In this document: piece by piece, positions 45,608-54,978 of the stretch | How positions within the stretch are numbered: position 1 is the stretch's first letter | How the letters are laid out: every line of letters begins with the position of its first letter | Source of the DNA: Pantoea sp. BAV 3049 | GTDB lineage: Bacteria; Pseudomonadota; Gammaproteobacteria; Enterobacterales; Enterobacteriaceae | Assembly (NCBI RefSeq): GCF_009765445.1 | Contig: NZ_WHOY01000031.1 | Coordinates: forward strand, 2,932,405-2,996,404 | Length of the DNA: 64,000 nt | Reading direction: 5' to 3' | Translations under genes and position numbers: made by a program | Notes under the pieces: generated by a model | The model's input: only the letters and a program-made list of their open reading frames with translations | What the model was told of the DNA's origin: nothing | The model's database searches: none

Positions 45608-48600
45608 CAGAATACCCCCGTGATATTTCCGGCCTGGAATCGTAATACCCCATTTGCATCCTTAATGCTGATTTGGGTATTGGTCTGCTTCATTGCCCCA
45701 TTGCCATCTGAGCCATAGTTTTCAATCAGCCCATTTTTGAAGTTGAGAGAAAGTCCAGCCTGACCTACAACATAATTATCTGACTGAAGAACATCGGTTA
45801 TATTGCCTCGCCCAATCCAGGCCGTGCCGATGAATCCCTGACTGATAAATACCTGACCGTTTTGTACAGTGAACGGAGAATAAACGTTATTCCCGCTTCC
45901 ACTGGCGATCACAAATTTATCGGCATTGATTGCCACGCGAGTGTCTACAGAGGTTCCGTTCACCGTAACCGCAACAGAAAGGCCAGCATCATAGTTCACA
46001 CCGCCATACTTCAGCCCGGTTTTCAGGGTGTAAATTGCCGATCCCCCGGATGCATCAGCGTAGGCGGTGAATTTCTCCTGCAGCGCGGCTTCCGTTTCGT
46101 CAAATTTTGCTGTGACATCCGTTTCCAGTTGCGCCACCGAGCTTTCTGCGTCTGCAGCGACTTTCTCAGCATGAACGATCCCGGCCCGGTTATCACCATA
46201 CTGCGCCCAGGACTGCGTGACGCTGTCATAGTTCGCCATGACGTTCTGAAGAATGGATTCCGGGTCAGTCTGCAGCGGTTCAAGTAGCGCTTTTCCGTCT
46301 GGCGAGGTTATGAACTCCTCGATTATATTTCCCAGAATATCGTTGGCGTCAGCATTACTGGCCCCGGCCACAAACTCTGTCCAGTCGCCCTTATTCCCGA
46401 TCCGGTCAATCAGCCTGGCGCGATACCAGCGGCGAACTCCTGCAGGCATAGGCCCGTGCTGGTAACTGACGCCAGGATAAGGCACGTAAGCCAGAAATTG
46501 CGGACTCAGCCCGTCTGCCGTGGTCGCCACCTCAATTTCGGTGTAGGACGTATCGCCGGAACCGTCAGGGAATGCCCAGGTCAGATCGATATTCCACACA
46601 ACGTTATCGGTCGCAAGAAAATTCACCGGCGTGCCGGGTTTGCCCACCTTGCCGTTAAGCGTGGTTGACTGAGCGTTCCCCCACGGCGAAGAGACTTCAG
46701 AAGCGTTTACAGCACGTACCCGCACATCGTAAATCCCGGCGTATATGCCCTGAATGGTGAAACCCTGGGCGCTGGTCTGGCCCACGTTAACCCAGTCGCC
46801 TTTATCTTTGCGCCACTGAGCCACGTAATTGATCGCGTCCTGTGACTTATCCCACGTGACCTGCATTGCCGAGACTGATAACCCCTGCTCCACAAAGCTG
46901 GCTTCAGAGATGGTGATATTTTCCGGGGCTTTCATTACGCTGATTGGGGTTACAGTGATCGGCGCAGAATCGATACGCACACCGTCATCGATGTAACGAT
47001 ATTTGTTCGGATCGTGCTGCACCCCGGCAATAGTGAATGTTCCGTTATCTCCGGATGTGATTGAGGTCACGCGGAAATACTGGATATCGAGGTTGTCACT
47101 GTCGATGGCCCACACCGCACCGGCAACCGGCGTCTGACTGAAAGCAGTGTTTACACGAACGGTCTTTTTATCGTCGCTGATGCTGGCAATAGTGCGGGTC
47201 TGCGCCGTGCCGTCCGGCAGGTTCAACACAAGCCTGTCGCCTGCAGCATAGTCAACCGCCCTGTCCAGGGTTATGCTCTGGTTATTTACCGCACTGACGC
47301 GGCCACCGTTCGTTTTTCCCGCCATGAACGGGTCGGCCACACCGATGATTTCAGCAGGCAGAGGAATATAGCCGTCCAGCCCAACACCGAATGAAATTGT
47401 CCCGTCCTTCGCATTGGAGAGGATCGCCCATCGCCCCCTGCGATGCGCTTCACTTTGAGATGTGCAACCGATTGCCGTCAATGAGGTTTCATTAACGCCG
47501 TAGCGGTTCACTAGGTCAGAATCGTAAACACCTTCAACCGTGTCGCTGTAATGATTCTGCGGATCGGACCAGCTCACCTGACATGATGTGTAACGGTTTT
47601 TGTAACTGCCACCCGCATAAGTCGGAAATCCATCAATCATGTTGGATGAGTGATAGACGAAATCCACCGCCACGTTGCCGTTGCTGTCTTCCTGCGGCAC
47701 ATCTGCACGAACATAAATCTGATCGTTGCCCCAGAAGGTGATCCCCCTGAATACCGCGGCCAAATCCTTCAGCACGGTGTAAGCGTCTTCCTGGCTCTGG
47801 ATATAGCAGTTACAGGTAAAGCGCGGCTCTGTACCACCTGCGCCGTTTGATACCGGTTCATCACAATACTGGGAGATGCTGTACAGTTCCCACTTGTCGA
47901 TCATGGTCGCGTCAACGCGATTACCCATACCGTAGATTTTATCCAGAACCAGATCGTAAAAAATCCAGGCCGGATTATTGGTATAGGCATAACGGAAATC
48001 GCCCTGCCATGTGCCGCTATAAGTGCGCGTGTTCGGGTCGTATGTGGTGGGAATTCTCACCAGCATCCCCTTTGGTCTGCAGGTGACTTTCGGTGCGCTG
48101 CCGTTGAACTGACTGCTGTCCACCTCGATATAAAGCAGCGCGGTATTCGGATAGCGCAATTTGCTGTCGAGCACCTCAGCAAAAGAGAAGACCTTGAAGG
48201 CATTAATCAGTTTTGATGATGTGGAGTCAGCAGTGATACGCCGGACGCGAATTGACCAGCCAGATGACGAAGCAGGCAAATTGATGCGGTGGTCGCGCTG
48301 ATATTCTGAGGTGGTCTTGCCGTCGAACGAGGCGTTGACAACCGTCTGCCATGCGCCACCATCGGTGGACAGGTCGATAGCATATTGCGTGACCGTGCCG
48401 ACCATATCGCCATTATCTTTGTACTGATACTGTACCGGCAGACTCAGCTTGATTCGTACCGCATCGAGCGAAAGATTAGTAAACTGGCGGGTCCAGGGGG
48501 AAGATGTTGTAACTTCCACGCCTGCCGACAGCTCGTTATCAATTTCCGGCATCCCCTGGATGTAAGTCTGATCCTGGGTGCCTTTACGGTAATCCCAAAC

Positions 48601-48822
48601 CACGCCAGTGAAATTGTATGTGCCGTCATCGTTCGCCAACTGAGTATCGTTCAGGTAGATTTGCTGCGCGGTTAAATCCCCCTGAATTTCCCCCTCGGAG
48701 ATTGCCAGCAGCATTTTTAATTTTGCTATAGATAACAAGTCATCGGCTTCTTCAACCGGCGTGTGAGAGCTGCCGCCTCCGCCTTTATTTCCCTGGATTA
48801 ATGCACCGTCTAAAAGTCGCAT
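45607..48822 (-). CDS. Tail tip / host-specificity protein J
   Basis: 1071 residues from the ATG of MRLLDGALIQGNKGGGGSSH; upstream in-frame start is rejected since the terminator lies there. Lambda gpJ family: N-terminal hub (about 1-560), two fibronectin type III domains (about 580-780, ISEASFVEQGLSVSAMQV), and a DUF1983 C-terminal region (LKTGLKYGGVNYDAG, RVAINADKFVI). It forms the central tail tip that binds the receptor and triggers DNA release. Its C-terminal 80 residues set the receptor choice in lambda. Confidence 0.9.
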   Translation of the reverse strand: MRLLDGALIQGNKGGGGSSHTPVEEADDLLSIAKLKMLLAISEGEIQGDLTAQQIYLNDTQLANDDGTYNFTGVVWDYRKGTQDQTYIQGMPEIDNELSAGVEVTTSSPWTRQFTNLSLDAVRIKLSLPVQYQYKDNGDMVGTVTQYAIDLSTDGGAWQTVVNASFDGKTTSEYQRDHRINLPASSSGWSIRVRRITADSTSSKLINAFKVFSFAEVLDSKLRYPNTALLYIEVDSSQFNGSAPKVTCRPKGMLVRIPTTYDPNTRTYSGTWQGDFRYAYTNNPAWIFYDLVLDKIYGMGNRVDATMIDKWELYSISQYCDEPVSNGAGGTEPRFTCNCYIQSQEDAYTVLKDLAAVFRGITFWGNDQIYVRADVPQEDSNGNVAVDFVYHSSNMIDGFPTYAGGSYKNRYTSCQVSWSDPQNHYSDTVEGVYDSDLVNRYGVNETSLTAIGCTSQSEAHRRGRWAILSNAKDGTISFGVGLDGYIPLPAEIIGVADPFMAGKTNGGRVSAVNNQSITLDRAVDYAAGDRLVLNLPDGTAQTRTIASISDDKKTVRVNTAFSQTPVAGAVWAIDSDNLDIQYFRVTSITSGDNGTFTIAGVQHDPNKYRYIDDGVRIDSAPITVTPISVMKAPENITISEASFVEQGLSVSAMQVTWDKSQDAINYVAQWRKDKGDWVNVGQTSAQGFTIQGIYAGIYDVRVRAVNASEVSSPWGNAQSTTLNGKVGKPGTPVNFLATDNVVWNIDLTWAFPDGSGDTSYTEIEVATTADGLSPQFLAYVPYPGVSYQHGPMPAGVRRWYRARLIDRIGNKGDWTEFVAGASNADANDILGNIIEEFITSPDGKALLEPLQTDPESILQNVMANYDSVTQSWAQYGDNRAGIVHAEKVAADAESSVAQLETDVTAKFDETEAALQEKFTAYADASGGSAIYTLKTGLKYGGVNYDAGLSVAVTVNGTSVDTRVAINADKFVIASGSGNNVYSPFTVQNGQVFISQGFIGTAWIGRGNITDVLQSDNYVVGQAGLSLNFKNGLIENYGSDGNGAMKQTNTQISIKDANGVLRFQAGNITGVF

Positions 48823-48832
48823 ATGTCGCTCA

Positions 48833-48859
48833 CAAAAAAAAGGCCGCACAATGGCGGCC
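48833..48859 (-). terminator. Late-operon terminator upstream of J
   Basis: Stem GGCCGC / GCGGCC with a 6-base loop, then TTTTTTTTT on the minus strand; 10 bases before the J start. The hairpin core (GCCGC-CATTGT-GCGGC) is the same as in the terminator upstream of the G gene. Confidence 0.8.
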
Positions 48860-48996
48860 ACGGGTTGATAACTGATCGAATATCAGGATGTTGCAGATTG
48901 TCACTTAAGCGTATGTTGAGGATTCAGCCCGTCTGCGTTTGGGCGCAGGCGCACAAAACCATGAGGGATGGCTGATTACCTCTGAAAAGGAAATTT

Positions 48997-49218
48997 ATGG
49001 ATATTCAATCTAATGCGAATGATGAAGGACGAATAATTGCACTGCAAGTGGCCCTGTCTTCACTCGTTCATATTTTAAGTAAAGAAAATAATAAATTGAG
49101 GGATGTATTGGTAAACCACCTTGAAGAAACAGGAATGAACCCTGCTAACACTTCCTCTTCATCTGCTTTTTATGAACTGGCTGAGTTGATACAATGCGTG
49201 GGACATATACACGAATAG
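48997..49218 (+). CDS. Antisense-oriented small gene (moron) in the tail operon
   Basis: 73 residues, AT-rich, with good AAGGAA ribosome site. All-helical, acidic and soluble (DEGRIIALQVALSSLVHIL, then NHLEETGMNPA). It is the only plus-strand gene between I and J and has its own terminator at 49226, the layout of a phage moron expressed from the lysogen. No family recognised; candidates are regulators or defence-related small proteins. Its 3' end overlaps an antisense phage gene. Confidence 0.6.
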   Translation: MDIQSNANDEGRIIALQVALSSLVHILSKENNKLRDVLVNHLEETGMNPANTSSSSAFYELAELIQCVGHIHE

Positions 49219-49276
49219 TTCCATCGGGGTTATAAAATGTAACCCCATTTTCATCTTTTTTATAGGTCATAACCAT
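49145..49276 (-). CDS. Small phage tail-region protein overlapping the moron
   Basis: 43 residues, MVMTYKKDENGVTFYNPDGT ... VYVPRI, after a GGCGGGA ribosome site (alternative start two codons later). The KDENGVTFYNPDGTIRVYV part looks like a real beta-hairpin protein of the tail tip, expected between I and J. It continues antisense over 74 bases of the plus-strand moron, then ends at 49145. Either true overlap or truncation after moron insertion. Confidence 0.5.
   Translation of the reverse strand: MVMTYKKDENGVTFYNPDGTIRVYVPRIVSTQPVHKKQMKRKC
49226..49260 (+). terminator. Terminator of the moron gene
   Basis: Stem GGGGTTA / TAACCCC (49226-49232, 49240-49246) with a 7-base loop, followed by ATTTTCATCTTTTTT. 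It starts 7 bases after the moron stop codon. Confidence 0.65.
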
Positions 49277-49290
49277 TCCCGCCTTTCGGC

Positions 49291-49917
49291 TTACTGTTGA
49301 TCACTTGAAAAAATACCAGCGCTGATTACCGCGCCGCCAATCTCACGCTGCCCATATAAAACCGGCACGGGATAGCCCATTGCCACGGTATTAACAGGAG
49401 CGCCAAACGCATAGTTAGGTTTGTTGTCTGTGCTGGATGAGGCACCAACGTTATATGATGGCTGCGGCGTCAGCATCTGCACCACACCACCCAGCATCAT
49501 TGACAGGCCCAGACCGGTCAGGGCAGTAGTGGTTGCCGCGATGCCTGCTGTAGTGGCACCAGCAGCCGTTGCGAACGCGGCAAATGATGCACCAGCCGTA
49601 AAGAACGCAGCCACCAGAGCCACCGCCCCGATCACTATCTGCAACGTACCTCCGCGCTTTGCACCCTCAGCGATGGGCAACATCTGAAACTCTGTGGCAG
49701 AGCCGGACATGTCGAACTCTTCAATGCCGACATTGTTTTTACCGCTGAAGAAAGCGAACCTGACTCCCTGCAGGTGAGCGTTGGAAACATAATTTTTGAA
49801 ACCTGGAACCTGTGAACACATGGCCCGGAGCATTTCTCGCAAGTCGGCAACATGGAATCGGTGAACCTTGCCAAACTTACGCGCCATTGCGCCTTTAAGC
49901 GTCATCGTTTTAAGCAT
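49291..49917 (-). CDS. Tail assembly protein I
   Basis: 208 residues. The N-terminal ubiquitin-like domain (LREMLRAMCSQVPGFKNYV) is followed by an Ala/Gly-rich hydrophobic stretch (VIGAVALVAAFFTAGASFAAF) and a C-terminal PVPVLYGQREIGGAVISAG motif, as in lambda gpI. It acts in tail tip assembly together with K and J. It overlaps K by 8 bases. Confidence 0.85.
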   Translation of the reverse strand: MLKTMTLKGAMARKFGKVHRFHVADLREMLRAMCSQVPGFKNYVSNAHLQGVRFAFFSGKNNVGIEEFDMSGSATEFQMLPIAEGAKRGGTLQIVIGAVALVAAFFTAGASFAAFATAAGATTAGIAATTTALTGLGLSMMLGGVVQMLTPQPSYNVGASSSTDNKPNYAFGAPVNTVAMGYPVPVLYGQREIGGAVISAGIFSSDQQ

Positions 49918-50629
49918 TCATAAACTCCTTTCTGCGCACCACCCTAACTGTCCGGTTACGCCAGTATTCGCCATACGGTACCCGCGTGGAGAGGTTGCCA
50001 AAATTGTGATGCAGGATAATGTTGTCACCCAGGTAGATCGCAGCGTGGTTTGTCACTGGCGCGCCGATCTGCATCATTATCATGTCGCCCTGATGCATAG
50101 TTGCCGGGTCAACTTCGATAAACCCTTCAGCCTGCCAGTTGTCGTCATAGCGGTTTTCTTTGCCATCAACCCACCACTCGTAATCGACAGACCAGTTTCT
50201 GAGCGTGATACCGTGTTCCTGACGGTAGTAGTCCATGATCAGCGTCCAGCAATCTGCATGGCCCAGCACCCAGCGGCGGCCAACAAGGTCACGATCTTCG
50301 CGTGGCGATAATGTGCAAAAGTCGCCATCCGGCCACGACATAATTCCCCATTCAACGCCGGAGTGATCGCACTGGATGCGGTCCATCTCTGATGGGATCA
50401 GCGTCGGTACATCCGGATGAGAGTGAATAATCATTAATACCTCGCCCTGCTGTTCAGCAGAAAGGTAGTCATCCGGTGCCAGGGTAAATTGTTCAGTGGG
50501 TTTATCTGACGTGTTGCGGCAGGGAATATAAATCTGGCTGCTCTGTGACTGTACTACCACGCCACAGGCTTCCTTGGGGTATTCAGCGGCAACATGCTCC
50601 CGGATAGCCGCCATCAGTTTTTCGCGCAT
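49910..50629 (-). CDS. Tail tip protein K with MPN and NlpC/P60 domains
   Basis: 239 residues. N-terminal JAMM/MPN metallopeptidase motif HSHPDVPTLIPSEMD (about residues 69-83), and a C-terminal NlpC/P60 cysteine peptidase with catalytic Cys in GHADCWTLIMD and His in TNHAAIYLGD. Lambda gpK has the same plan and is thought to cut peptidoglycan during DNA entry. Placed between L and I as in lambda. Confidence 0.9.
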   Translation of the reverse strand: MREKLMAAIREHVAAEYPKEACGVVVQSQSSQIYIPCRNTSDKPTEQFTLAPDDYLSAEQQGEVLMIIHSHPDVPTLIPSEMDRIQCDHSGVEWGIMSWPDGDFCTLSPREDRDLVGRRWVLGHADCWTLIMDYYRQEHGITLRNWSVDYEWWVDGKENRYDDNWQAEGFIEVDPATMHQGDMIMMQIGAPVTNHAAIYLGDNIILHHNFGNLSTRVPYGEYWRNRTVRVVRRKEFMNA

Positions 50630-50631
50630 AA

Positions 50632-51369
50632 CTATTTCCCCTGCAGGTTGGCGGCAGGGTATCCCCCGAACGGCAATGGCTCACTGTCGCCAAAACGGGC
50701 CTTGCAGTCAGCTATTCGCCCGCCGCAAACGTCTTTCGATGGGTCATCCGTCGCGGTTCCATCCTTCGCAAAATACTTTGAGCCGTTGTAATCACATCCG
50801 GTCCCGGTTCTGTACCAGCCCCGCATGCACCACGTGCAGACGGGCAGAATCTGTCGGGTAGGCAGCTGCAGGCTTTGAATATCAAACGGGGAGCACAGTT
50901 CAAAATCGACCTGTACCCGCGTCTCCGCCGATTTAGCATTGACGTAAAACAGTTGCACCCGCTCTTCCTGTGGGTTGGCGTTGGGGTTGCCAGCAGTCCA
51001 GTTTGCCGCGTCGAGATATTTAGCCAGCGTGGTATGGATTTTTACCTTCGCTTTCACCATGTCGTCGAACTGAAGGCACAGCGCTGTGACGTAGTTCCCC
51101 ACGTTACCTACCGACAGCTTTGGCGTTGGCTGTGAACCGGTACTGGTCATCTCCAGCCCGCTCAGTTCATATGGATGCGGATCGTACTCTTTACCCTGCC
51201 AGATAATGGAAGGGAGGTTTTCAGCCGCGAACGAGGCCCAGCCCTCTGTAGGCAGGTTGTAAGCATGAAAGCGCAGCACGTTATCAAGACCGAACTCAGT
51301 GCCATCAATCTCAATCAGCTGGACCAGTTGACCCGGCTCCAACGCCTGAATATCCTGGTTAAAACTCAT
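50632..51369 (-). CDS. Minor tail protein L with Fe-S cysteine cluster
   Basis: 245 residues. The C-terminal ~80 residues carry cysteines in VCTWCMRGWYRTGTGCDYN and KDVCGGRIADC, the arrangement that binds a [4Fe-4S] cluster in lambda gpL. Structural part of the tail tip. Two bases separate it from K. The start is preceded by GGGTGGAAT after a terminator. Confidence 0.88.
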   Translation of the reverse strand: MSFNQDIQALEPGQLVQLIEIDGTEFGLDNVLRFHAYNLPTEGWASFAAENLPSIIWQGKEYDPHPYELSGLEMTSTGSQPTPKLSVGNVGNYVTALCLQFDDMVKAKVKIHTTLAKYLDAANWTAGNPNANPQEERVQLFYVNAKSAETRVQVDFELCSPFDIQSLQLPTRQILPVCTWCMRGWYRTGTGCDYNGSKYFAKDGTATDDPSKDVCGGRIADCKARFGDSEPLPFGGYPAANLQGK

Positions 51370-51381
51370 ATTCCACCCAAT

Positions 51382-51404
51382 AAAAAAGGACGCCTGAGCG
51401 TCCT
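51382..51404 (-). terminator. Late-operon terminator upstream of L
   Basis: Stem AGGACGC / GCGTCCT with a 4-base loop, followed on the minus strand by TTTTTTATTGGG. It lies between M and L, 13 bases before the L start. Confidence 0.8.
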
Positions 51405-51424
51405 GTTATGCGTTATGAGACATG

Positions 51425-51766
51425 TTACGGTGCAAATGCCTGTTCAAACGTGAACGTTATTTCAACGAATCCACCGTTAACAAACTTCGAATTGATTGAA
51501 TCCGATTTAACACGGTAAAGTTTTTTCTCACCCCATCCGTTGGCCCACCAGAAAGAGCTGATCACGTGATTGCTCAGAAACTCACGGACCGGCAGCATAT
51601 TCTCTGCCGTTCCGTTGCATGTCAGTGACCATGTTTCAGCAGCAGTATTGAGCCCCATGCTGCTGATCTGCTTATAACCATCACCAAACTGCGCCTCGTT
51701 GGTGGAAACTTTAAGCTGTTCACTGCTGTTAATCCTGGCCGACCAGGTAAAAGTGTCCGTTGCCAT
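51425..51766 (-). CDS. Minor tail protein M
   Basis: 113 residues, beta-rich (DTFTWSARINSSEQL, then NGGFVEITFTFEQAF). Lambda gpM family; works at the tail tip just below the tape measure. It begins 7 bases after the H stop. No membrane or enzyme motif. Confidence 0.88.
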   Translation of the reverse strand: MATDTFTWSARINSSEQLKVSTNEAQFGDGYKQISSMGLNTAAETWSLTCNGTAENMLPVREFLSNHVISSFWWANGWGEKKLYRVKSDSINSKFVNGGFVEITFTFEQAFAP

Positions 51767-51772
51767 CAGCCC

Positions 51773-54754
51773 TTATCTCCCGCTATATAGAATTCCGCCA
51801 GGCGCTATCTCTTTACGCAGGCGCTCAGTGATTGTGTTCTGGACGATGGATTTAATCTGGCTTGCTGCATTAGCCGTGCCGGTACTGCTGGCATCACTAC
51901 TGCTTTCACCCTGAACAATGGTCACCGGCGCATCGACCTGAATGTAAGTAGAACCGCCCTGGCTGGTGCTGCCGCCTGAAACCGCCCGAACGCCCAGCGA
52001 ACCATCAGCGGATCGGGTCAGTGGCATGATGGCCTCAGGCCCTGCCTCACCGAACACTCCGGCACCTTTGGCAAATGCAAAGACCTGGGGAGAGTTATAA
52101 ACCTGCCCGCTGTAGGCGCTCAGGGACGGGGAATTGTAGACGCCGCCTTTCGCGTTAAAACTCAGATTGGAGTTACTACCGGCAGATAAAGCGGTTCCTG
52201 CATTGCCTACTGATGAAGTACTGCCCGTGAAAAGACTTCCCGCCGTGCCAACAATGCTTTGTAGCGCACTGCTCAACGCGACGCGGGCCGCTATTTTGGC
52301 AAGGTCTGACAGCACTGAAGTGGTGAATGACCTGAAGCTCAGTTTACCGGTGGTGGCGAACGTGGCGATTGAGTCAGTCATGCTGTCAAAAAGGCTTCCG
52401 GCATAACTCGCCATCTGGCTGTTGGCATCGCGTGCACTGTCAATCCAGTTTAACGTGCCACGGCGAAACCCACTGGTGTAATCGGCTTCAGCGGCCAGGC
52501 GCTCACTTACGCTTTTCTCAGTGATCTGCAGTTCCTGCTGTTTGGCATTTTCCAGATCAACCAGACGAGCCTGATATTCAGCGGATGTTTTATCGGTGAA
52601 ATCCTTATCAAGCGCAATCCGGCGCTGGCTGAAACGGTTCTCAATGGCAAGTTTCGCTTCAGCCTGCGCAGACTCCTGATCGGACTGGCTGTATTTTTCC
52701 AGGCTGGCCGTTGCTTCGCGCTGCATGGCCGCCGCTTCTTCAGCCCATTTCTTTGCCTCGCCCTGATATTTCTCAGAAATTTTGCGAAGTGCTGCTTCCC
52801 GCTCCAGCAACGTATTGGACTGAAGCTGTGCGCGGATCTGGTCCTGCATGTTAACCAGGCTCTGCTGGCTGGCCGTAAGGTGTTGGCCCTTCAGACCAGA
52901 AATTTTCTGATCGAACGCAGCAAGCTGGCGCTCTGATTCCGTGAGGGTTCCAGTCGTCTGCGCCTGCTCTTTCAGTACCGCGCTACGCTGTTGTGCCTGC
53001 TCAAGTGTACGCTGGCCTTCGCTTTCGCCAGTGGCTGCCTTTGGCTTACTCTTTTTTGTGGCCTTATCGTACTCGTCATTGATCCCTTTGAGGATTCGCT
53101 TGTAATCTGATGAATCCGGGGAATAAATGCTGTTGTTCAGTTTCTTCAGCGCCGCAGCGCGTTTTTCCACTGCACTGGTTCCTTCAGCCATATAGCTACT
53201 CAGGCCCGCTGAATTTTTCAGACGCTCATTCTGAACAGCGGCATAACCGGCCTTACTTGCAGCAATATATTTTGCAGATGATTCATCGAAATCTTTTTGC
53301 AGTTTTTGCAAATAGCGCGTGTTATCAATTGCCGTACCCAGCGCCCTTGCTGCCTGATTTCCCGCCGTTCCCCATACCTGCCCCAGGTTATTGACCTGCT
53401 CTGATGTTTTATCAACCTCAACGCCGAGCTCTTTTAATCTTCCCTTCTCAGACTCCATCGCTGCTTCAATCAAAAGCTGGCTGGCCTGCGCAGTCTGCCC
53501 GCGCTGGCTGAGAGCCATCACCTGATTGATGATAGAATCACCAAGCGCCACGCCAGATGCCGTGAGTTTTTCCATAGCGGTTACAGGATCGCCCCGGAGC
53601 GACGAAAGACTTTTCACAAGGTCATCGGCACTACCTCCTGCTTCAGCGTAAGCATTGGCAAGCGTGGCAACCTGAGTCAGCATCTGGCCAGAAAATCCCG
53701 CTTTTGCAGCAGCAGATACAGCACTTACTGAGTTTTCCGTATCCCCCAACTCACCATTCAGGCGTTTCAGGTCGGTTGATGAAACAAGCGAGGATGTGCT
53801 GAGGTCCAGCACGGCTGCATTGAGTTTTTTGGTCTGTTCTTCAGCTTTCTTGAACTCGCTGTATATCAGTGTTCCACCAGCCGCCAGCACGCTCAGACCA
53901 ATACCTACCGGACCACCCAGCAGGCTCATGGCTGTACTCAGCGCCCTGCTGCTGGTCGCCGCTATTCTCTGTGAAACAGAAAGCTGGGTATTAGCCACCG
54001 CAGCAGCCTCTGTGGCCGTTGTCAGCGCAGCTTTGCCCTCTGTTTCAGCAATGTCCGCTGCCAGTGCAGCCGCCTGAGCCGCCTTCAGTTTTTCCAGGCC
54101 AGAAGCCTCCAGCCGGTTAGCCTCGACGATAGCGCGTTCATTTTTCAGGTGTTCATCCTGATAGCTGACGCTGAGCCCGTACTGTTTGTTAACCTCAGCA
54201 CGTTTGGCATAATAGTCATCAAGGGCAATCGCTTCTTCGCGCTGTGCTGCCGCTGCCGCAATCGTTTTTTCAGCAATGGCTGCCTTACTGATTGCCGCCT
54301 GCTTTTCTGCCTGCGCCACGGTGATTTGCTGCTGGGCTGCAGATGCCAGTTCCTGCGCGGCGTTGCGGGCCGCATCCTGCTGGGTCTGCCAGCCGCCAGC
54401 ACTGCCGTCCAGCTGAGATTTCAGTGAGTGTACGGCGGGGATCAGCGCATTAATGATTGTGCTGCTGGCAACATTGCTGCCTGCTGCGACCTCATGCAGT
54501 ACGAAGTTCAGCTGTCCGGCACCACGGGTAACGCCGGAAAACTGATCTGAGCCGACACTCTGACCGCCAATGTTTTTGGCCGCATCAACCGTCCGGGCAA
54601 TCGCAGCCGACAGTTCATCGGCCTGCGATTTAGCCTGGTTGTTGAATTTTTTGCTGGCCTGCCCCGCTTTCTGGTATGCGTCAGTAATCTGCGATTTAAA
54701 CGTTGCAGAGTTAAGGTGCAGGGCAACCGACAGGGCCGCTACGTCACTACTCAT
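51773..54754 (-). CDS. Tape measure protein H
   Basis: 993 residues, long alpha-helical/coiled-coil protein with Ala/Gln/Ser-rich stretches. A hydrophobic patch near 275-295 (ALSTAMSLLGGPVGIGLSVLA) may enter the host membrane. The N-terminal HLNSATFKSQI segment and the C-terminal KGGVYNSPSLSAYSGQ and AGPEAIMPLTRS segments are typical for tail length proteins. Length fixes tail length, roughly 0.15 nm per residue by the rule for lambda (about 150 nm). It overlaps T by 4 bases. Confidence 0.92.
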   Translation of the reverse strand: MSSDVAALSVALHLNSATFKSQITDAYQKAGQASKKFNNQAKSQADELSAAIARTVDAAKNIGGQSVGSDQFSGVTRGAGQLNFVLHEVAAGSNVASSTIINALIPAVHSLKSQLDGSAGGWQTQQDAARNAAQELASAAQQQITVAQAEKQAAISKAAIAEKTIAAAAAQREEAIALDDYYAKRAEVNKQYGLSVSYQDEHLKNERAIVEANRLEASGLEKLKAAQAAALAADIAETEGKAALTTATEAAAVANTQLSVSQRIAATSSRALSTAMSLLGGPVGIGLSVLAAGGTLIYSEFKKAEEQTKKLNAAVLDLSTSSLVSSTDLKRLNGELGDTENSVSAVSAAAKAGFSGQMLTQVATLANAYAEAGGSADDLVKSLSSLRGDPVTAMEKLTASGVALGDSIINQVMALSQRGQTAQASQLLIEAAMESEKGRLKELGVEVDKTSEQVNNLGQVWGTAGNQAARALGTAIDNTRYLQKLQKDFDESSAKYIAASKAGYAAVQNERLKNSAGLSSYMAEGTSAVEKRAAALKKLNNSIYSPDSSDYKRILKGINDEYDKATKKSKPKAATGESEGQRTLEQAQQRSAVLKEQAQTTGTLTESERQLAAFDQKISGLKGQHLTASQQSLVNMQDQIRAQLQSNTLLEREAALRKISEKYQGEAKKWAEEAAAMQREATASLEKYSQSDQESAQAEAKLAIENRFSQRRIALDKDFTDKTSAEYQARLVDLENAKQQELQITEKSVSERLAAEADYTSGFRRGTLNWIDSARDANSQMASYAGSLFDSMTDSIATFATTGKLSFRSFTTSVLSDLAKIAARVALSSALQSIVGTAGSLFTGSTSSVGNAGTALSAGSNSNLSFNAKGGVYNSPSLSAYSGQVYNSPQVFAFAKGAGVFGEAGPEAIMPLTRSADGSLGVRAVSGGSTSQGGSTYIQVDAPVTIVQGESSSDASSTGTANAASQIKSIVQNTITERLRKEIAPGGILYSGR

Positions 54755-54978
54755 TGTCCCAGTATCCTCATAACGTCAGCACATTGTTGATCCACTGCTG
54801 GACGAACAGCCGGAGCAGGTGGTGCAGGTGGGGTAACTTTACCAGCGCAGCCGGTCAGGGATATCCACGCCTCCCAGTAACGAAGTATTTCAGCCGGCAG
54901 GCTGGCTATTTTGCGAGGGTCTGACTCCCCGAAGCGGTCAGCCAGTGAAAAAATCAGCTGCAGCCACGGGGAGTCCAT
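54751..54978 (-). CDS. Tail assembly chaperone T, read by -1 frameshift from G
   Basis: 75 codons in the -1 frame to G. A plain ATG start exists (TGATG overlap) but homologous T domains are made as a GT fusion after a -1 shift. The text continues into LIFSLADRFGES and EILRYWEAW, with GCAGKVTPPAPPAP near the end. Binds tail tube protein in lambda and loads it on the tape measure. See the slippery site next to it. Confidence 0.8.
   Translation of the reverse strand: MDSPWLQLIFSLADRFGESDPRKIASLPAEILRYWEAWISLTGCAGKVTPPAPPAPAVRPAVDQQCADVMRILGQ

Noticed and set aside
54751..54978. T frame as an independent gene only
   Set aside because: The slippery heptamer before the G stop and gene order match the GT fusion of lambda; independent start is kept as an alternative in the entry.
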